A stretch of 64,000 nt of DNA from the NCBI RefSeq assembly GCF_021497965.1, contig NZ_CP046525.1, forward strand, positions 1,302,001 to 1,366,000, read 5' to 3'. Under the pieces are notes generated by a model. That model was not told where the DNA came from and did no database searches. It worked only from the letters and a program-made list of their open reading frames with translations. The position numbers and the translations under genes are program-made. The DNA is from Streptococcus infantis. Lineage in GTDB: Bacteria; Bacillota; Bacilli; Lactobacillales; Streptococcaceae. Positions 1 through 8,557 of this stretch are shown piece by piece (position 1 is the stretch's first letter; the number at the start of each line of letters is the position of its first letter).

Positions 1-65
1 GCTACTTCAGCAATTTCAGCTTCGGTAATATCAGGTGGTGAAAATGGAATATTATACTTTGTCAT
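1..65 (-). CDS. DegT/DnrJ/EryC1-type aminotransferase, N-terminus only
   Basis: Only the first 21 codons are inside the window. They read MTKYNIPFSPPDITEAEI and onward, which is the typical opening of PLP-dependent sugar aminotransferases of the DegT/DnrJ/EryC1/StrS family. A GGAG ribosome site precedes the ATG. The gene reads off the left edge, directly downstream of the phosphoglycosyl transferase on the same strand. In pneumococcus an aminotransferase and a sugar-phosphate transferase in this arrangement make and load the diamino sugar (AATGal) that starts teichoic acid. That role is inferred from context and recall. The PLP lysine cannot be checked because it lies outside the window. Confidence 0.75.
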   Translation of the reverse strand, partial: MTKYNIPFSPPDITEAEIAEV

Positions 66-103
66 TGTTTTACTCCTTTGATCGGTTTCAATCTTGCGAC
101 TAA

Positions 104-796
104 TTATTTTAAAACTTCAAATACAGTCTGGAACATGATCTTAATATCCCCGAAGAAATTAAAATCACGTAGGTAGGCTAGATTATAGTGCATTTTTTCT
201 GGTAGGACTCTCTCAACATAAGCCTGGTCAACAGTCATACCTTTTGCAGTCATTTGACTGATAATGGCATCCTCGTCCTTATAGTTAATGCTGGCAAGCG
301 ACGTAATCCCAGCAGGCAAGAGCAAGGTAGCCATCATTTCTGGGCTGTACTGCTCTGTGTAGCGTGGTACTTCTGGACGAGTTCCCACAAAGGACATCTC
401 TCCTTTGAGAACATTGACCAATTGCGGAAGTTCATCCAAACGAACACGTCGAATGAAATTTCCAACTTTGGTGATGCGGCTGTCATTGGCAGATGTTACG
501 AGACTTCCTTTCTTGTCCGCATCGGTCACCATGGTTCGGAATTTCCAAATCTTGAAATGTCGGTTGTATTGGGTTACCCGAACTTGCTTGTAAATGACTG
601 GGCCCTTACTATCAAGCTTAATCCAAATGCTTAGAATTAGAAATACGGGTGAAGTCAAGATTAACAAGACCAAGGCTAGAAACAAGTCTAGACAACGCTT
701 GAGAATCAGTGAACCTTTTCTTCCAGAGACGAGCTGGTAGTATGGTTTTACCTCGCTCAATTGCATCTCCTGAGGTAGTTCATCCCATTTCAGCAT
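104..796 (-). CDS. Bacterial sugar transferase (initiating phosphoglycosyl transferase, PglC/WcaJ type)
   Basis: About 230 residues. It has one hydrophobic N-terminal segment (about residues 30-55) followed by the catalytic core of monotopic phosphoglycosyl transferases: KFRTM near residue 90, RLDELPQLVNVLKGEMSFVG near 125 and GTRPE. It moves a sugar-1-phosphate onto undecaprenyl phosphate at the cytoplasmic membrane. The ATG at 796 is preferred over the one at 802 because the GGAG site is 7 bases from the former and about 1 base from the latter. It is upstream of the sugar aminotransferase with a 38-base gap. Its place beside the two ABC exporter genes matches my memory of the pneumococcal teichoic-acid AATGal transferase locus; the sugar itself cannot be read from sequence. 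It differs from the long capsule enzyme WchA at 54461, which has extra membrane spans. Confidence 0.85.
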   Translation of the reverse strand: MLKWDELPQEMQLSEVKPYYQLVSGRKGSLILKRCLDLFLALVLLILTSPVFLILSIWIKLDSKGPVIYKQVRVTQYNRHFKIWKFRTMVTDADKKGSLVTSANDSRITKVGNFIRRVRLDELPQLVNVLKGEMSFVGTRPEVPRYTEQYSPEMMATLLLPAGITSLASINYKDEDAIISQMTAKGMTVDQAYVERVLPEKMHYNLAYLRDFNFFGDIKIMFQTVFEVLK

Positions 797-901
797 GCAC
801 ATTCTCCTCTGTTTTTTAATATGTAATCTTTAAACATTCTACATTATACCACAAAATGAAAGAGGCCGTGCAAGAAATCTGTATTTTAAAGGAATTCTTC
901 C

Positions 902-2644
902 TTAGGATAGAGCTCCTGCTTGTAAACTATACATCTTGTGATAGGTACCTCCCAGGGCTAAAAGTTCCTCGTGTGTGCCGCTCTCGATAATTCGTCCCTT
1001 GTCTAGAACATAGATACAGTTAGCATCCTGAATGGTAGAAAGACGATGAGCGATGGCAATGGTCGTCCGGCCCTGTCTCATCTTGGCTAGGGAATTTTGG
1101 ACCAAGGCTTCTGTTTCAGAGTCAATATTGGCTGTCGCTTCATCCAAAATCAGAATTTTCGGTTGACTGGCAACGGTTCTAGCAAAAGCAAGAAGCTGAC
1201 GTTGACCAGTTGAAAAACTCGAACCACGCTCAGACACAGGGGCATCATAGCCTAATGGAAGATCCTGAATGAAAGAATCGGCATCGACAAACTCTGCTGC
1301 TGCCTTAACCTGGTCATCACTGATATCTTGGTACATAGCGATATTGGACTTGATGGTCCCATGATATAGGAAAGGTTCCTGTAGGACCAGACCGATATTT
1401 TTTCTCAATTCCTCTTGGCTATACTTACGAATATCCACACCATCTAGGAGAACTCGACCAGACTGAAATTCATAAAAGCGCATGAGAACATTGATGATAG
1501 AAGATTTCCCAGAGCCAGTATGCCCGACAAAGGCAATGGTTTCACCTTTATTGACTGTAAAGGAGATATCATCAAGAATCTGGTGTTTTCCATCATAAGA
1601 GAAGGACACATGTTCAAAACGGATATTTCCTTCTTGAATCTCCGCTTGTCCATTTTCTTGGACCGGTTCATAGTTGGTCTCATCGATAAGTGCAAAGACA
1701 CGACCTGCTGACACCATGGATGTCTGAAGAGTAGAAAAGTTCTGTGTCACCTCGATGAGCGGATCAAAGAGACGGTTGATGTACTGGATAAATGCATACA
1801 TAGTTCCTGCCGTTATTCCTAGATAAAGACCACGATAGCCAAAATAAGCCATCAAAACTGCATACCCCAATAGCTTCAGTAAGCTCATGGCCGGACGTAA
1901 AAAGAGGGAGTCCAAGGCTACTGAACGGTTAGCGTAAACTAGATGTTCCTGATTTATCTCATCAAACTCTTCTTGCAGGCGCTTTTCTTGGTTAAAGGCT
2001 TGAATGATGCGAATCCCTTCGATATTTTCTGCCAGCTTACTGTTAATATCTGACAAGAGACTTCTGGTTTTTTCAATGACCTTGACCGATTTTTTTCGGT
2101 AGAGATTAACCAAAAGGAAAATCAAGGGTAGAAAGAGCAATACTAAAGCTGTCAGACGATAGTCTAAAACGAGCATGGTATAAAGGGTTGTCACAAAGAT
2201 AAAAACTGCCGAGATAAAGCTAGATAAGATCCCTGAAAACATATCACTAATAGTCTCTGTATCATTGGTCAAACGAGAAACGATGGAACCTGCAGGCGTT
2301 TTATCAAAGTAAGACATGCCTAGCTTCTCCATATTGGCAAAGGCATCACGTCGGATATCTCTAACGATGCTGTAGGACACGCGCGCAAAAAGGAGATTCC
2401 CCACATATTGGACAGTGGTTTGAAGAATGTAGAGACCATAGTAAACTAGCAAAACTGTAACAGCAAGCTGATTGAGATTGTTTAGATACTGGTCGATAAA
2501 GTGTGAAGCCACCAATGGAATAACGCTCTTAATAACAGTCGTCGCGAGGAGAAAAGCAAGGGCTAAAAATGTGAGGAGACTATAGGGCTTAAGATAAGAC
2601 AACAAACGCTTCAATACAGCCCATTGTTCTTGTTTATTGCGCAT
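902..2644 (-). CDS. ABC exporter half-transporter B (degenerate signature motif)
   Basis: 580 residues. The N-terminal half has six membrane spans and the C-terminal half is a nucleotide-binding domain with Walker A GHTGSGKSS, Walker B ILILDEATANIDSET and H-loop IAHRLST. The ABC signature is degenerate (FSTGQ in place of LSGGQ). It overlaps the end of the upstream half-transporter by 11 bases, so the two are translated together. The partner has a normal signature and a weakened Walker B, so the pair should form a heterodimer with one competent and one degenerate ATP site, as in LmrCD/TM287-288 type exporters. The substrate is unknown; drugs, lipids or peptides are typical. The pair sits beside teichoic-acid-type sugar genes. 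Confidence 0.92.
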   Translation of the reverse strand: MRNKQEQWAVLKRLLSYLKPYSLLTFLALAFLLATTVIKSVIPLVASHFIDQYLNNLNQLAVTVLLVYYGLYILQTTVQYVGNLLFARVSYSIVRDIRRDAFANMEKLGMSYFDKTPAGSIVSRLTNDTETISDMFSGILSSFISAVFIFVTTLYTMLVLDYRLTALVLLFLPLIFLLVNLYRKKSVKVIEKTRSLLSDINSKLAENIEGIRIIQAFNQEKRLQEEFDEINQEHLVYANRSVALDSLFLRPAMSLLKLLGYAVLMAYFGYRGLYLGITAGTMYAFIQYINRLFDPLIEVTQNFSTLQTSMVSAGRVFALIDETNYEPVQENGQAEIQEGNIRFEHVSFSYDGKHQILDDISFTVNKGETIAFVGHTGSGKSSIINVLMRFYEFQSGRVLLDGVDIRKYSQEELRKNIGLVLQEPFLYHGTIKSNIAMYQDISDDQVKAAAEFVDADSFIQDLPLGYDAPVSERGSSFSTGQRQLLAFARTVASQPKILILDEATANIDSETEALVQNSLAKMRQGRTTIAIAHRLSTIQDANCIYVLDKGRIIESGTHEELLALGGTYHKMYSLQAGALS

Positions 2645-4379
2645 CTTCTTCTCCTTTCATTTCTAACTGTTGAGACTGGTAGGTTTGTGCATACCAACCA
2701 TCCAAGGCGAGTAAGTCTTCGTGTGTCCCTCGCTCAATGATACGACCATCCTGCATGACCAAAATCAAATCCGCATGAACAACTGCACTGAGACGATGGG
2801 CAGTGATAATGGTCGTTTTATCTCTGCGAGTTTCCTTGAGATTATCGATGATTGCGAACTCCGTCTTGGCGTCTACAGCTGACAAGGAATCATCTAAAAT
2901 CAGGATATCAGGATTTAAAATCATAGCCCGACTCATAGCCAGACGTTGCTTTTGTCCACCAGATAGACTGACACCTTTTTCGCCGATAACCGTATCAAAT
3001 CCCTGGGGCATAGCTTGAATGTCTTGATAGACTTGAGCCAGCTTAGTTGCTTTCTCTACTTCTGAGAAAGGTAGGTCGGGATTCCCAAAGCGGATATTAT
3101 CTAAGATAGAGCTAGCAAAGAGAAATTGGTCCTGTGGGACGTAACCCATCAAACTACGTAAGTCAGCTAGTCGATAGTCACGAATGTCATGGCCATTTAG
3201 ATAAATAGCTCCTTGGTCAACATCATACTCACGTAGGAGCAACTTAATCAAAGCTGTTTTTCCTGAACCAGTTTGCCCAACCAAGCCCAAGGTTTGCCCT
3301 TTTTCGAGACTAAAGTAAATATCTTGCAGCGTCTCCTCGTCTTCAAAGGCAAAACTATCAATAGCATAGTCCAAACGCCCATTTTCAATCCCGTCAAGTG
3401 GAGATTCTGGATCTTTGACAGGTGACTCTTGAGACAAGAGGCTCTCAATACGTTGATAAGAGACTTTACCTCTCTGAGTGATATTAAAGAGGAACCCAAT
3501 CGCCATCAAAGGCCAGACCAGCATATCCAAGTAAGAGATAAAAGTGACCAGATTCCCGACAGTTACTTGTCCTGCTTGCACCATAAAGGCACCCACTAAG
3601 AGAGTTAAGGCATAAGAAGAACCAACAAAAATCAGAACCATAGGGTCAAAGAGACTATCGTATTTCATGGTTTGCAGATTCTTTTGGAAGGTCAAATCAT
3701 TAACTTCCTGAAAAGATGCCAATTCCTCAGACTGATAGCCAAAGGACTTGGTTACCTTAATACCTGCTACAGACTCCTGAACCTTATTGTTGAGTTCAGA
3801 AAAGGCTGCTTGCGATTCCCCAAAAGCTTTATGGGTCTTTCTCCCCAGACGACTAGTCGCATAGGCCATAAATGGCAAAGGCAGAATGGCAACCAAGGTC
3901 ATCTGCCAAGAAATACTAAAGAGCATGGTTAGTAAAGTCACTAAGGCTGTGATAGAGGCATCCACCGCCGACATGACACCACCACCTGCTAGACGAGTCA
4001 GAGCATTGATATCATTGGTAGCGTGAGCCATCAAATCCCCTGTTCGATAATTCTGATAAAAAGCAGGCGACATTTTTGTAAAGTGCTCAAATAGTCTTGA
4101 ACGCATGATTTGTCCCAGTCGGTAGGAGGTTCCTAGGATATACATGCGCCAAACATAACGCAGATAGTACATCCCGAAAGCAGCAAGCAGGAGATAAAAG
4201 AGATGAAGCAGGAGCTCATCTTGTGTTAATCGTCCCGAAGTAATGGCATCGATCACGCGCCCCATAACCATCGGTGGGATGAGGTTGAGCACAGAAACCA
4301 AGACCAAAGCTACGATTCCGACTAGGTAACGGCGTTTTTCTAACTTAAAAAACCACCAAAGTTTTTGGATGATGGACAT
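2634..4379 (-). CDS. ABC exporter half-transporter A (Asp in place of catalytic Glu)
   Basis: 581 residues counting from MSIIQKL. An in-frame extension of seven residues exists, but this ATG has a suitably spaced AGAAAGGA site. Six membrane spans are followed by a nucleotide-binding domain with Walker A GQTGSGKTA, intact signature VSLSGGQKQR, Walker B ILILDDSLSAVDAKTE and H-loop TAHRLSA. The residue after Walker B is Asp, not the catalytic Glu, so the ATP site built on this Walker A/B is predicted to be weak. It is the first gene of the two-gene exporter operon and ends 11 bases inside its partner. The leader carries a hairpin at about 4405-4430. Confidence 0.92.
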   Translation of the reverse strand: MSIIQKLWWFFKLEKRRYLVGIVALVLVSVLNLIPPMVMGRVIDAITSGRLTQDELLLHLFYLLLAAFGMYYLRYVWRMYILGTSYRLGQIMRSRLFEHFTKMSPAFYQNYRTGDLMAHATNDINALTRLAGGGVMSAVDASITALVTLLTMLFSISWQMTLVAILPLPFMAYATSRLGRKTHKAFGESQAAFSELNNKVQESVAGIKVTKSFGYQSEELASFQEVNDLTFQKNLQTMKYDSLFDPMVLIFVGSSYALTLLVGAFMVQAGQVTVGNLVTFISYLDMLVWPLMAIGFLFNITQRGKVSYQRIESLLSQESPVKDPESPLDGIENGRLDYAIDSFAFEDEETLQDIYFSLEKGQTLGLVGQTGSGKTALIKLLLREYDVDQGAIYLNGHDIRDYRLADLRSLMGYVPQDQFLFASSILDNIRFGNPDLPFSEVEKATKLAQVYQDIQAMPQGFDTVIGEKGVSLSGGQKQRLAMSRAMILNPDILILDDSLSAVDAKTEFAIIDNLKETRRDKTTIITAHRLSAVVHADLILVMQDGRIIERGTHEDLLALDGWYAQTYQSQQLEMKGEEDAQ

Positions 4380-4404
4380 AGTATTCCTTTCTAATAACAA
4401 ATGG

Positions 4405-4436
4405 AAACCTGAGGCATGAACCCCAGGTTTTTCTTA
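4405..4436 (+). terminator. Hairpin in the exporter leader, T-tract on the plus strand
   Basis: AAACCTGAGG and CCCCAGGTTT form a hairpin with one mismatch and a short loop, followed by TTTTTCTT on the plus strand. Both neighbours on the left are minus-strand genes, so its role as a plus-strand terminator is odd. It could block antisense transcription or act in the exporter leader. Confidence 0.45.
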
Positions 4437-4578
4437 TTCATATGTGACGACACTCACTTGAACTTTGTCATACTCAGTGATAAAGATATTCATAGGAGTA
4501 ACATTTCATTTATTTTCAATCTTTTACATAAATCATTCTTTATTATATAGGAATGACCTTGATTTTTCAAACTATACG

Positions 4579-4608
4579 TTGGGGAAATAGTCCTTTTTCT
4601 GGTATAAT
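4579..4608 (+). promoter_or_regulatory. exoA promoter
   Basis: TTGGGG, an 18-base spacer, and TATAAT preceded by TGG, giving an extended -10 (TGGTATAAT). It lies 33 bases before the exoA ATG. Prediction by eye only. Confidence 0.65.
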
Positions 4609-4641
4609 ATTGTCTATAATCTGAATGAAAAGGAATAAACT

Positions 4642-5469
4642 ATGAAACTAATCTCGTGGAACATTGATTCCCTCAATGCAGCGTTGACGAGTGACTCTGC
4701 GCGTGCTAAATTGTCACAAGACGTTCTCCAAACTTTGGTAGCCGAAGACGCTGATATCATCGCTATCCAAGAAACCAAGCTTTCAGCTAAAGGTCCTACT
4801 AAAAAACACCTTGAGGTACTGGAAGAACTCTTCCCTGGATATGAAAACACTTGGCGCTCTTCTCAAGAGCCTGCCCGTAAAGGCTATGCTGGAACTATGT
4901 TCCTCTATAAGAAAGAACTGACTCCAACTATCAGCTTCCCAGAGATTGGCGCACCTTCTACTATGGACTTGGAAGGCCGCATCATTACTTTGGAATTTGA
5001 TACATTTTTCGTGACTCAGGTCTACACTCCAAATGCTGGGGATGGCCTCAAACGTTTGGAAGAGCGTCAAATTTGGGATGTCAAATATGCGGAATACTTG
5101 GCTGAACTAGATAAGCAAAAACCAGTCCTTGCTACAGGTGACTACAACGTTGCCCACAAGGAAATTGACCTTGCCAACCCAGTCAGCAACCGTCGTTCAC
5201 CAGGATTTACAGACGAAGAACGTGAAGGATTTACAAACCTTTTAGCCAAAGGATTTACTGACACCTTTCGCCATGTCCATGGCGATGTTCCAGAACGCTA
5301 CACTTGGTGGGCACAACGCAGCAAGACTTCAAAAATCAACAACACAGGCTGGAGAATCGACTACTGGCTCACAAGTAACCGTGTGGCAGATAAGGTTACC
5401 AAGTCAGATATGATCGACTCAGGCGCACGCCAAGACCACGCACCAATTGTTTTAGAGATTGAATTGTAA
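4642..5469 (+). CDS. exoA: Exodeoxyribonuclease III / AP endonuclease ExoA
   Basis: 275 residues, full length for the streptococcal ExoA family. The endonuclease/exonuclease/phosphatase fold is marked by the metal ligand motif QETKLS (about residue 46), TGDYNVAHKEIDL (about 164) and the C-terminal catalytic DHAPIV. The enzyme cuts DNA at abasic sites and has 3'-5' exonuclease activity, serving base excision repair in the cytoplasm. It is transcribed on the plus strand, away from the exporter operon, with a good extended -10 promoter. The VOC gene follows 11 bases later and is probably co-transcribed. Identity is secure from motifs and length. Confidence 0.97.
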   Translation: MKLISWNIDSLNAALTSDSARAKLSQDVLQTLVAEDADIIAIQETKLSAKGPTKKHLEVLEELFPGYENTWRSSQEPARKGYAGTMFLYKKELTPTISFPEIGAPSTMDLEGRIITLEFDTFFVTQVYTPNAGDGLKRLEERQIWDVKYAEYLAELDKQKPVLATGDYNVAHKEIDLANPVSNRRSPGFTDEEREGFTNLLAKGFTDTFRHVHGDVPERYTWWAQRSKTSKINNTGWRIDYWLTSNRVADKVTKSDMIDSGARQDHAPIVLEIEL

Positions 5470-5480
5470 GGATTTTCTTT

Positions 5481-5867
5481 ATGGACTACAATGCAGTTAT
5501 TCCCGAGTTTATGGTATCAAATATAGAAAAGTCACGTTCCTTCTACTGCGATTTGCTGGGTTTTACAATCGAATACGAGCGACCAGAAGAAAATTTCCTC
5601 TTCTTATCTCTTGAAGATTGTCAGCTAATGCTAGAAGAGGGGACAAAGGAGGAGCTAGCTGAACTGGCCTACCCCTTTGGTCGTGGAATCAACATTTCCT
5701 TTGGCATAAAGGATGTCCCTCGACTCTATCAGAAAGTAATCGAGTCTAACTATCCTATTCATCGTCCTTTGACTAAAAGAGAATTTCGTGTTGATGAACA
5801 ATATATCTACCCTCATGAATTTGCAGTTTTGGACCCAGATGGCTATTTTTTAAGATTTAGTGAATAA
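5481..5867 (+). CDS. VOC-family protein (glyoxalase/bleomycin-resistance fold)
   Basis: 128 residues with the vicinal-oxygen-chelate pattern: PEFMVSNIEKSRSFYCDLLGF at the N-terminus, ISFGIKDVPRLYQKV in the middle and FAVLDPDGYFLRF at the C-terminus, the last typical of bleomycin-binding and dioxygenase-like members. The family is cytoplasmic and often metal-dependent. Here the first-half metal-ligand His is not seen, so it may bind a ligand rather than catalyse. It follows exoA by 11 bases and ends before a bidirectional terminator, so the two form an operon. The substrate is unknown. Confidence 0.85.
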   Translation: MDYNAVIPEFMVSNIEKSRSFYCDLLGFTIEYERPEENFLFLSLEDCQLMLEEGTKEELAELAYPFGRGINISFGIKDVPRLYQKVIESNYPIHRPLTKREFRVDEQYIYPHEFAVLDPDGYFLRFSE

Positions 5868-5898
5868 AATAATTGAGCACTAGACGGAAAAAGTAAAT

Positions 5899-5928
5899 AT
5901 AAAAAAGAGGCATAAGCCTCTTTTTTAT
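5899..5928. terminator. Bidirectional terminator between VOC and thioesterase genes
   Basis: AAAAAAGAGGC, a TA-rich loop, GCCTCTTTTTT. It has A and T tracts on both sides, so it serves the plus-strand exoA-VOC unit and the minus-strand thioesterase. Confidence 0.9.
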
Positions 5929-5932
5929 ATTT

Positions 5933-6337
5933 CTAAATTCTAATTCTTTTTTCTTCTGAGCGCTCACCTGTTATAAACATGGTAAAGGTTGCTTTGCAGA
6001 CATTTTTCCCATCTTGGTTGATGAGGTCTACGTCGACGACACAGGTGGTACGTCCTTTATGGACACACTCTCCCTTGATGGTCAATTCATCTCCGAGATA
6101 TCCTGCTTTTAAGTAATTGATGGAAGACTGTAAGGTTACAACATCTAAATCAAGAGAAATAACGACTAAGCCACTGATTTGGTCACACAGAGTATAAAGA
6201 TAACCTCCGTGGGCATTGCCATAATAGTTAAGAGAAGAGTTCACGACCTTGGTAGTTACGGTGACACGACCATCTCTCATCTCCTTGATTTCATAGTTTT
6301 CAAAGGCAGATATGGCATCAAAGTGAAAATCCTTCAT
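5933..6337 (-). CDS. PaaI-type hotdog thioesterase
   Basis: 134 residues with a hotdog fold. The active-site region NAHGGYLYTLCDQISG (about residues 41-56) matches the PaaI/YdiI acyl-CoA thioesterase signature, with Asp52 in the position of the catalytic acid. The second strand block, VTLQSSINYLKAGYLGDEL, is also typical. It probably hydrolyses acyl-CoA or aryl-CoA thioesters in the cytoplasm; the substrate is unknown. It is monocistronic between a bidirectional terminator and its own AT-rich upstream region, which contains an imperfect palindrome at about 6363-6383. Confidence 0.88.
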   Translation of the reverse strand: MKDFHFDAISAFENYEIKEMRDGRVTVTTKVVNSSLNYYGNAHGGYLYTLCDQISGLVVISLDLDVVTLQSSINYLKAGYLGDELTIKGECVHKGRTTCVVDVDLINQDGKNVCKATFTMFITGERSEEKRIRI

Positions 6338-6408
6338 ACATTCCTCCTAGTCTTTCAAACGCTATCATACTACTTTTTATACTAGTATGCAAGAGGAAGG
6401 TCCTGACA

Positions 6409-7887
6409 CTATGGCATAAGTCCAACATGATTTACAAAGCGCATAAAGGCTGCCTGTCCTTCTTCTGTTTGCTTGTAAACCCCTGCATCTTCCAATACCC
6501 GAGCGAAGATTTTACCAACAGATTCTTGGACGATTTCAAGAGCGTGGTCTTTATCAGTCAATCTAGGATTGGATTCTTTCAACTCATCTGCCCATTCTTG
6601 GTGATAATCTGCTACTAAAACATCCTCTCCGACTAGATAAGCTACTACTTGCTCTACTTCTTCCTTCAAGCGTGGTGGCAAGATAGCCAATCCCATGACC
6701 TCAATCAAGCCGATATTTTCCTTTTTGATATGTTGGACATCCTTGTGGGGATGATAGATGCCGTCAGGATGATCTAACGATGTCTGGTTGTCTCGCAAGA
6801 CCAAGTCCAACTCAAACTGCCCATCTCGTTTACGCGCAATCGGTGTGATGGTGTGATGCGGTGTTCCATCACTTTCTGCCAAGACCTGTACACTTGGATC
6901 TGAGTACTGACGCCAAGCCAGTAAGATTTTCTCAGCAAGGTTGGTCAAATCGTCTTTTGAATCTGAGGTCAATCGAATCACAGACATAGGCCACTGAACA
7001 ATTCCTGCCTTGACAGATTCAAAACCTTCAAAGGTAAAGCTCTTTTGTAAAGGAGCCACTTCCATTGGGAAGACATGACGACCGCCTTGATAATGATCGT
7101 GTGTCAGGATAGAGCCACCCACGATTGGTAAATCAGCATTCGAACCTGCAAAATAGCCTGGGAACTGCTCCACAATCGCTAACAAACGTTCAAAACTTTG
7201 GCGACTGATAGCCATAGGACGGTGTTGACTGTCTAGGAAAATACAGTGCTCATTAAAGTACGCATAGGGAGAATATTGGAAGCCCCACTCCTGCCCAGAA
7301 ATATCAAAACGAATGATGCGATGATTGCTTCTAGCTGGATGATTGACACGACCATGATAGCCTTCGTTTTCCATACAAAGCTGACATTGAGGATAGTTGC
7401 TCGACTTGACCAACTTGGCTGCCGCAATCTCCTTTGGATCCTTTTCAGGTTTAGAGAGATTGATGGTAATCTCCAGTTCACTGTAATCAGACGGAACACG
7501 ATAGGCAATATTCTTTGCGATGGCCTTTAGTTTGATGTAGTCATTCTTCTGACTGAGTTGGTAGAAGTCCGCAATCGCCTGCTCTGGTGACTGGGCATAA
7601 GTAGCCCAAAAGTCACGATTGACCTGACTTGGAGAAGGAGTTACCAAGTTCATGAGGTCAGCGCCGAGAATCTCACGCGCAGCCAGACTATCTTCAATCG
7701 TCCCTAATCGAACTGCTTCCTCGAGAAGCTGATCTTTAAGATCAATCAAGCCATCTTGGTCAGTCTCAACTTCGAGAACTCCATCTCCCACCAATGCTAA
7801 AACACGATTGGTCAGATAGATACGATCCAACTCTTCAAAGGTGCTTTCTGCAATGACTTTGGTAACAAATTTTTCTACTAAGGTCAC
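6409..7887 (-). CDS. galT: UTP-hexose-1-phosphate uridylyltransferase GalT (long Firmicute type)
   Basis: 492 residues, the length of the Firmicute type-2 GalT. The HIT-like active site appears as [15 protein letters not shown] (about residues 256-270), and cysteines CQLC occur near 168. It swaps UMP between UDP-glucose and galactose-1-phosphate in the Leloir pathway. It is the last gene of the galK / HAD / galT operon: its ATG shares one base with the stop of the HAD gene, so translation is coupled. Expression should follow the galK promoter under GalR and CcpA. Confidence 0.96.
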   Translation of the reverse strand: MTLVEKFVTKVIAESTFEELDRIYLTNRVLALVGDGVLEVETDQDGLIDLKDQLLEEAVRLGTIEDSLAAREILGADLMNLVTPSPSQVNRDFWATYAQSPEQAIADFYQLSQKNDYIKLKAIAKNIAYRVPSDYSELEITINLSKPEKDPKEIAAAKLVKSSNYPQCQLCMENEGYHGRVNHPARSNHRIIRFDISGQEWGFQYSPYAYFNEHCIFLDSQHRPMAISRQSFERLLAIVEQFPGYFAGSNADLPIVGGSILTHDHYQGGRHVFPMEVAPLQKSFTFEGFESVKAGIVQWPMSVIRLTSDSKDDLTNLAEKILLAWRQYSDPSVQVLAESDGTPHHTITPIARKRDGQFELDLVLRDNQTSLDHPDGIYHPHKDVQHIKKENIGLIEVMGLAILPPRLKEEVEQVVAYLVGEDVLVADYHQEWADELKESNPRLTDKDHALEIVQESVGKIFARVLEDAGVYKQTEEGQAAFMRFVNHVGLMP

Positions 7888-8546
7888 TAGAAAACCTCCT
7901 TCTTACTTTCTAAATAGTCTCTAACAGCATCCAAATCCTGAAAAACTTGTTCTGTCTTATTTAAGAAAGACTGTGCTGGTATTTTTAAATCTGGAATACA
8001 AATAACTGGAATCCCAGCTCTATACGCCGCTTCAATCCCTGCTTCACTATCCTCTAGTACCAAGCAATTCTCTGGTAAAACGTTCAAATCACTGCAGGCC
8101 TTTAAAAATATATCAGGGTAAGGTTTGCTTCGCTTTACATCTTTTGCAAAAACTAAATGGTCAAATAGTGACAGTATACCATTGCTATCCAAGATCATTC
8201 TAGCTCGAGATTCAACACTTGATGTTGCTAAAGCGATTGGAACGCCTTCTTTTTGCAAATAAGTAAGCAAATTTTTAGCACCTTTTTTTAAATTTACACC
8301 TTGAGCTAAGATTTGAGCTTCCAGTTCATAAACTTTTGCCAAGGTTTGGTCAAAGTTCCAAGGTAAATCATAGGTGTCCAAAAATCGTTGAACATTCTCC
8401 TCTTCCCTATGTCCACTGTAGTCTCTAGAATAAGTTTCTTCTGTGAAAGGAATTCCAAAATCTCTAAGCAATTCTTGATAAACTTTTAGAGAAATGATTT
8501 CAGTATCGGCTAATAAGCCATCTAAATCAAATATTACAGCTTCCAT
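7887..8546 (-). CDS. HAD-superfamily phosphatase / beta-phosphoglucomutase-like protein inside the gal operon
   Basis: 219 residues. Motif I is FDLDGLLAD at residues 6-14 (nucleophile and acid Asp pair), motif II is the ATSSVES region near 109, and motifs III/IV are KRSKPYPD and [11 protein letters not shown]. The helical cap between motifs I and II is that of the beta-phosphoglucomutase branch. It probably acts on a sugar phosphate in the cytoplasm. It lies between galK (11-base gap) and galT (1-base overlap), so it is probably part of galactose use, for example removing excess sugar phosphate or isomerising hexose phosphate. The precise reaction is not known from sequence. Confidence 0.85.
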   Translation of the reverse strand: MEAVIFDLDGLLADTEIISLKVYQELLRDFGIPFTEETYSRDYSGHREEENVQRFLDTYDLPWNFDQTLAKVYELEAQILAQGVNLKKGAKNLLTYLQKEGVPIALATSSVESRARMILDSNGILSLFDHLVFAKDVKRSKPYPDIFLKACSDLNVLPENCLVLEDSEAGIEAAYRAGIPVICIPDLKIPAQSFLNKTEQVFQDLDAVRDYLESKKEVF

Positions 8547-8557
8547 ATCCTTCTCTC

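Noticed and set aside
3672-3932. Plus-strand frame inside the exporter gene
   Set aside because: Antisense to a strongly supported ABC transporter; no ribosome site.
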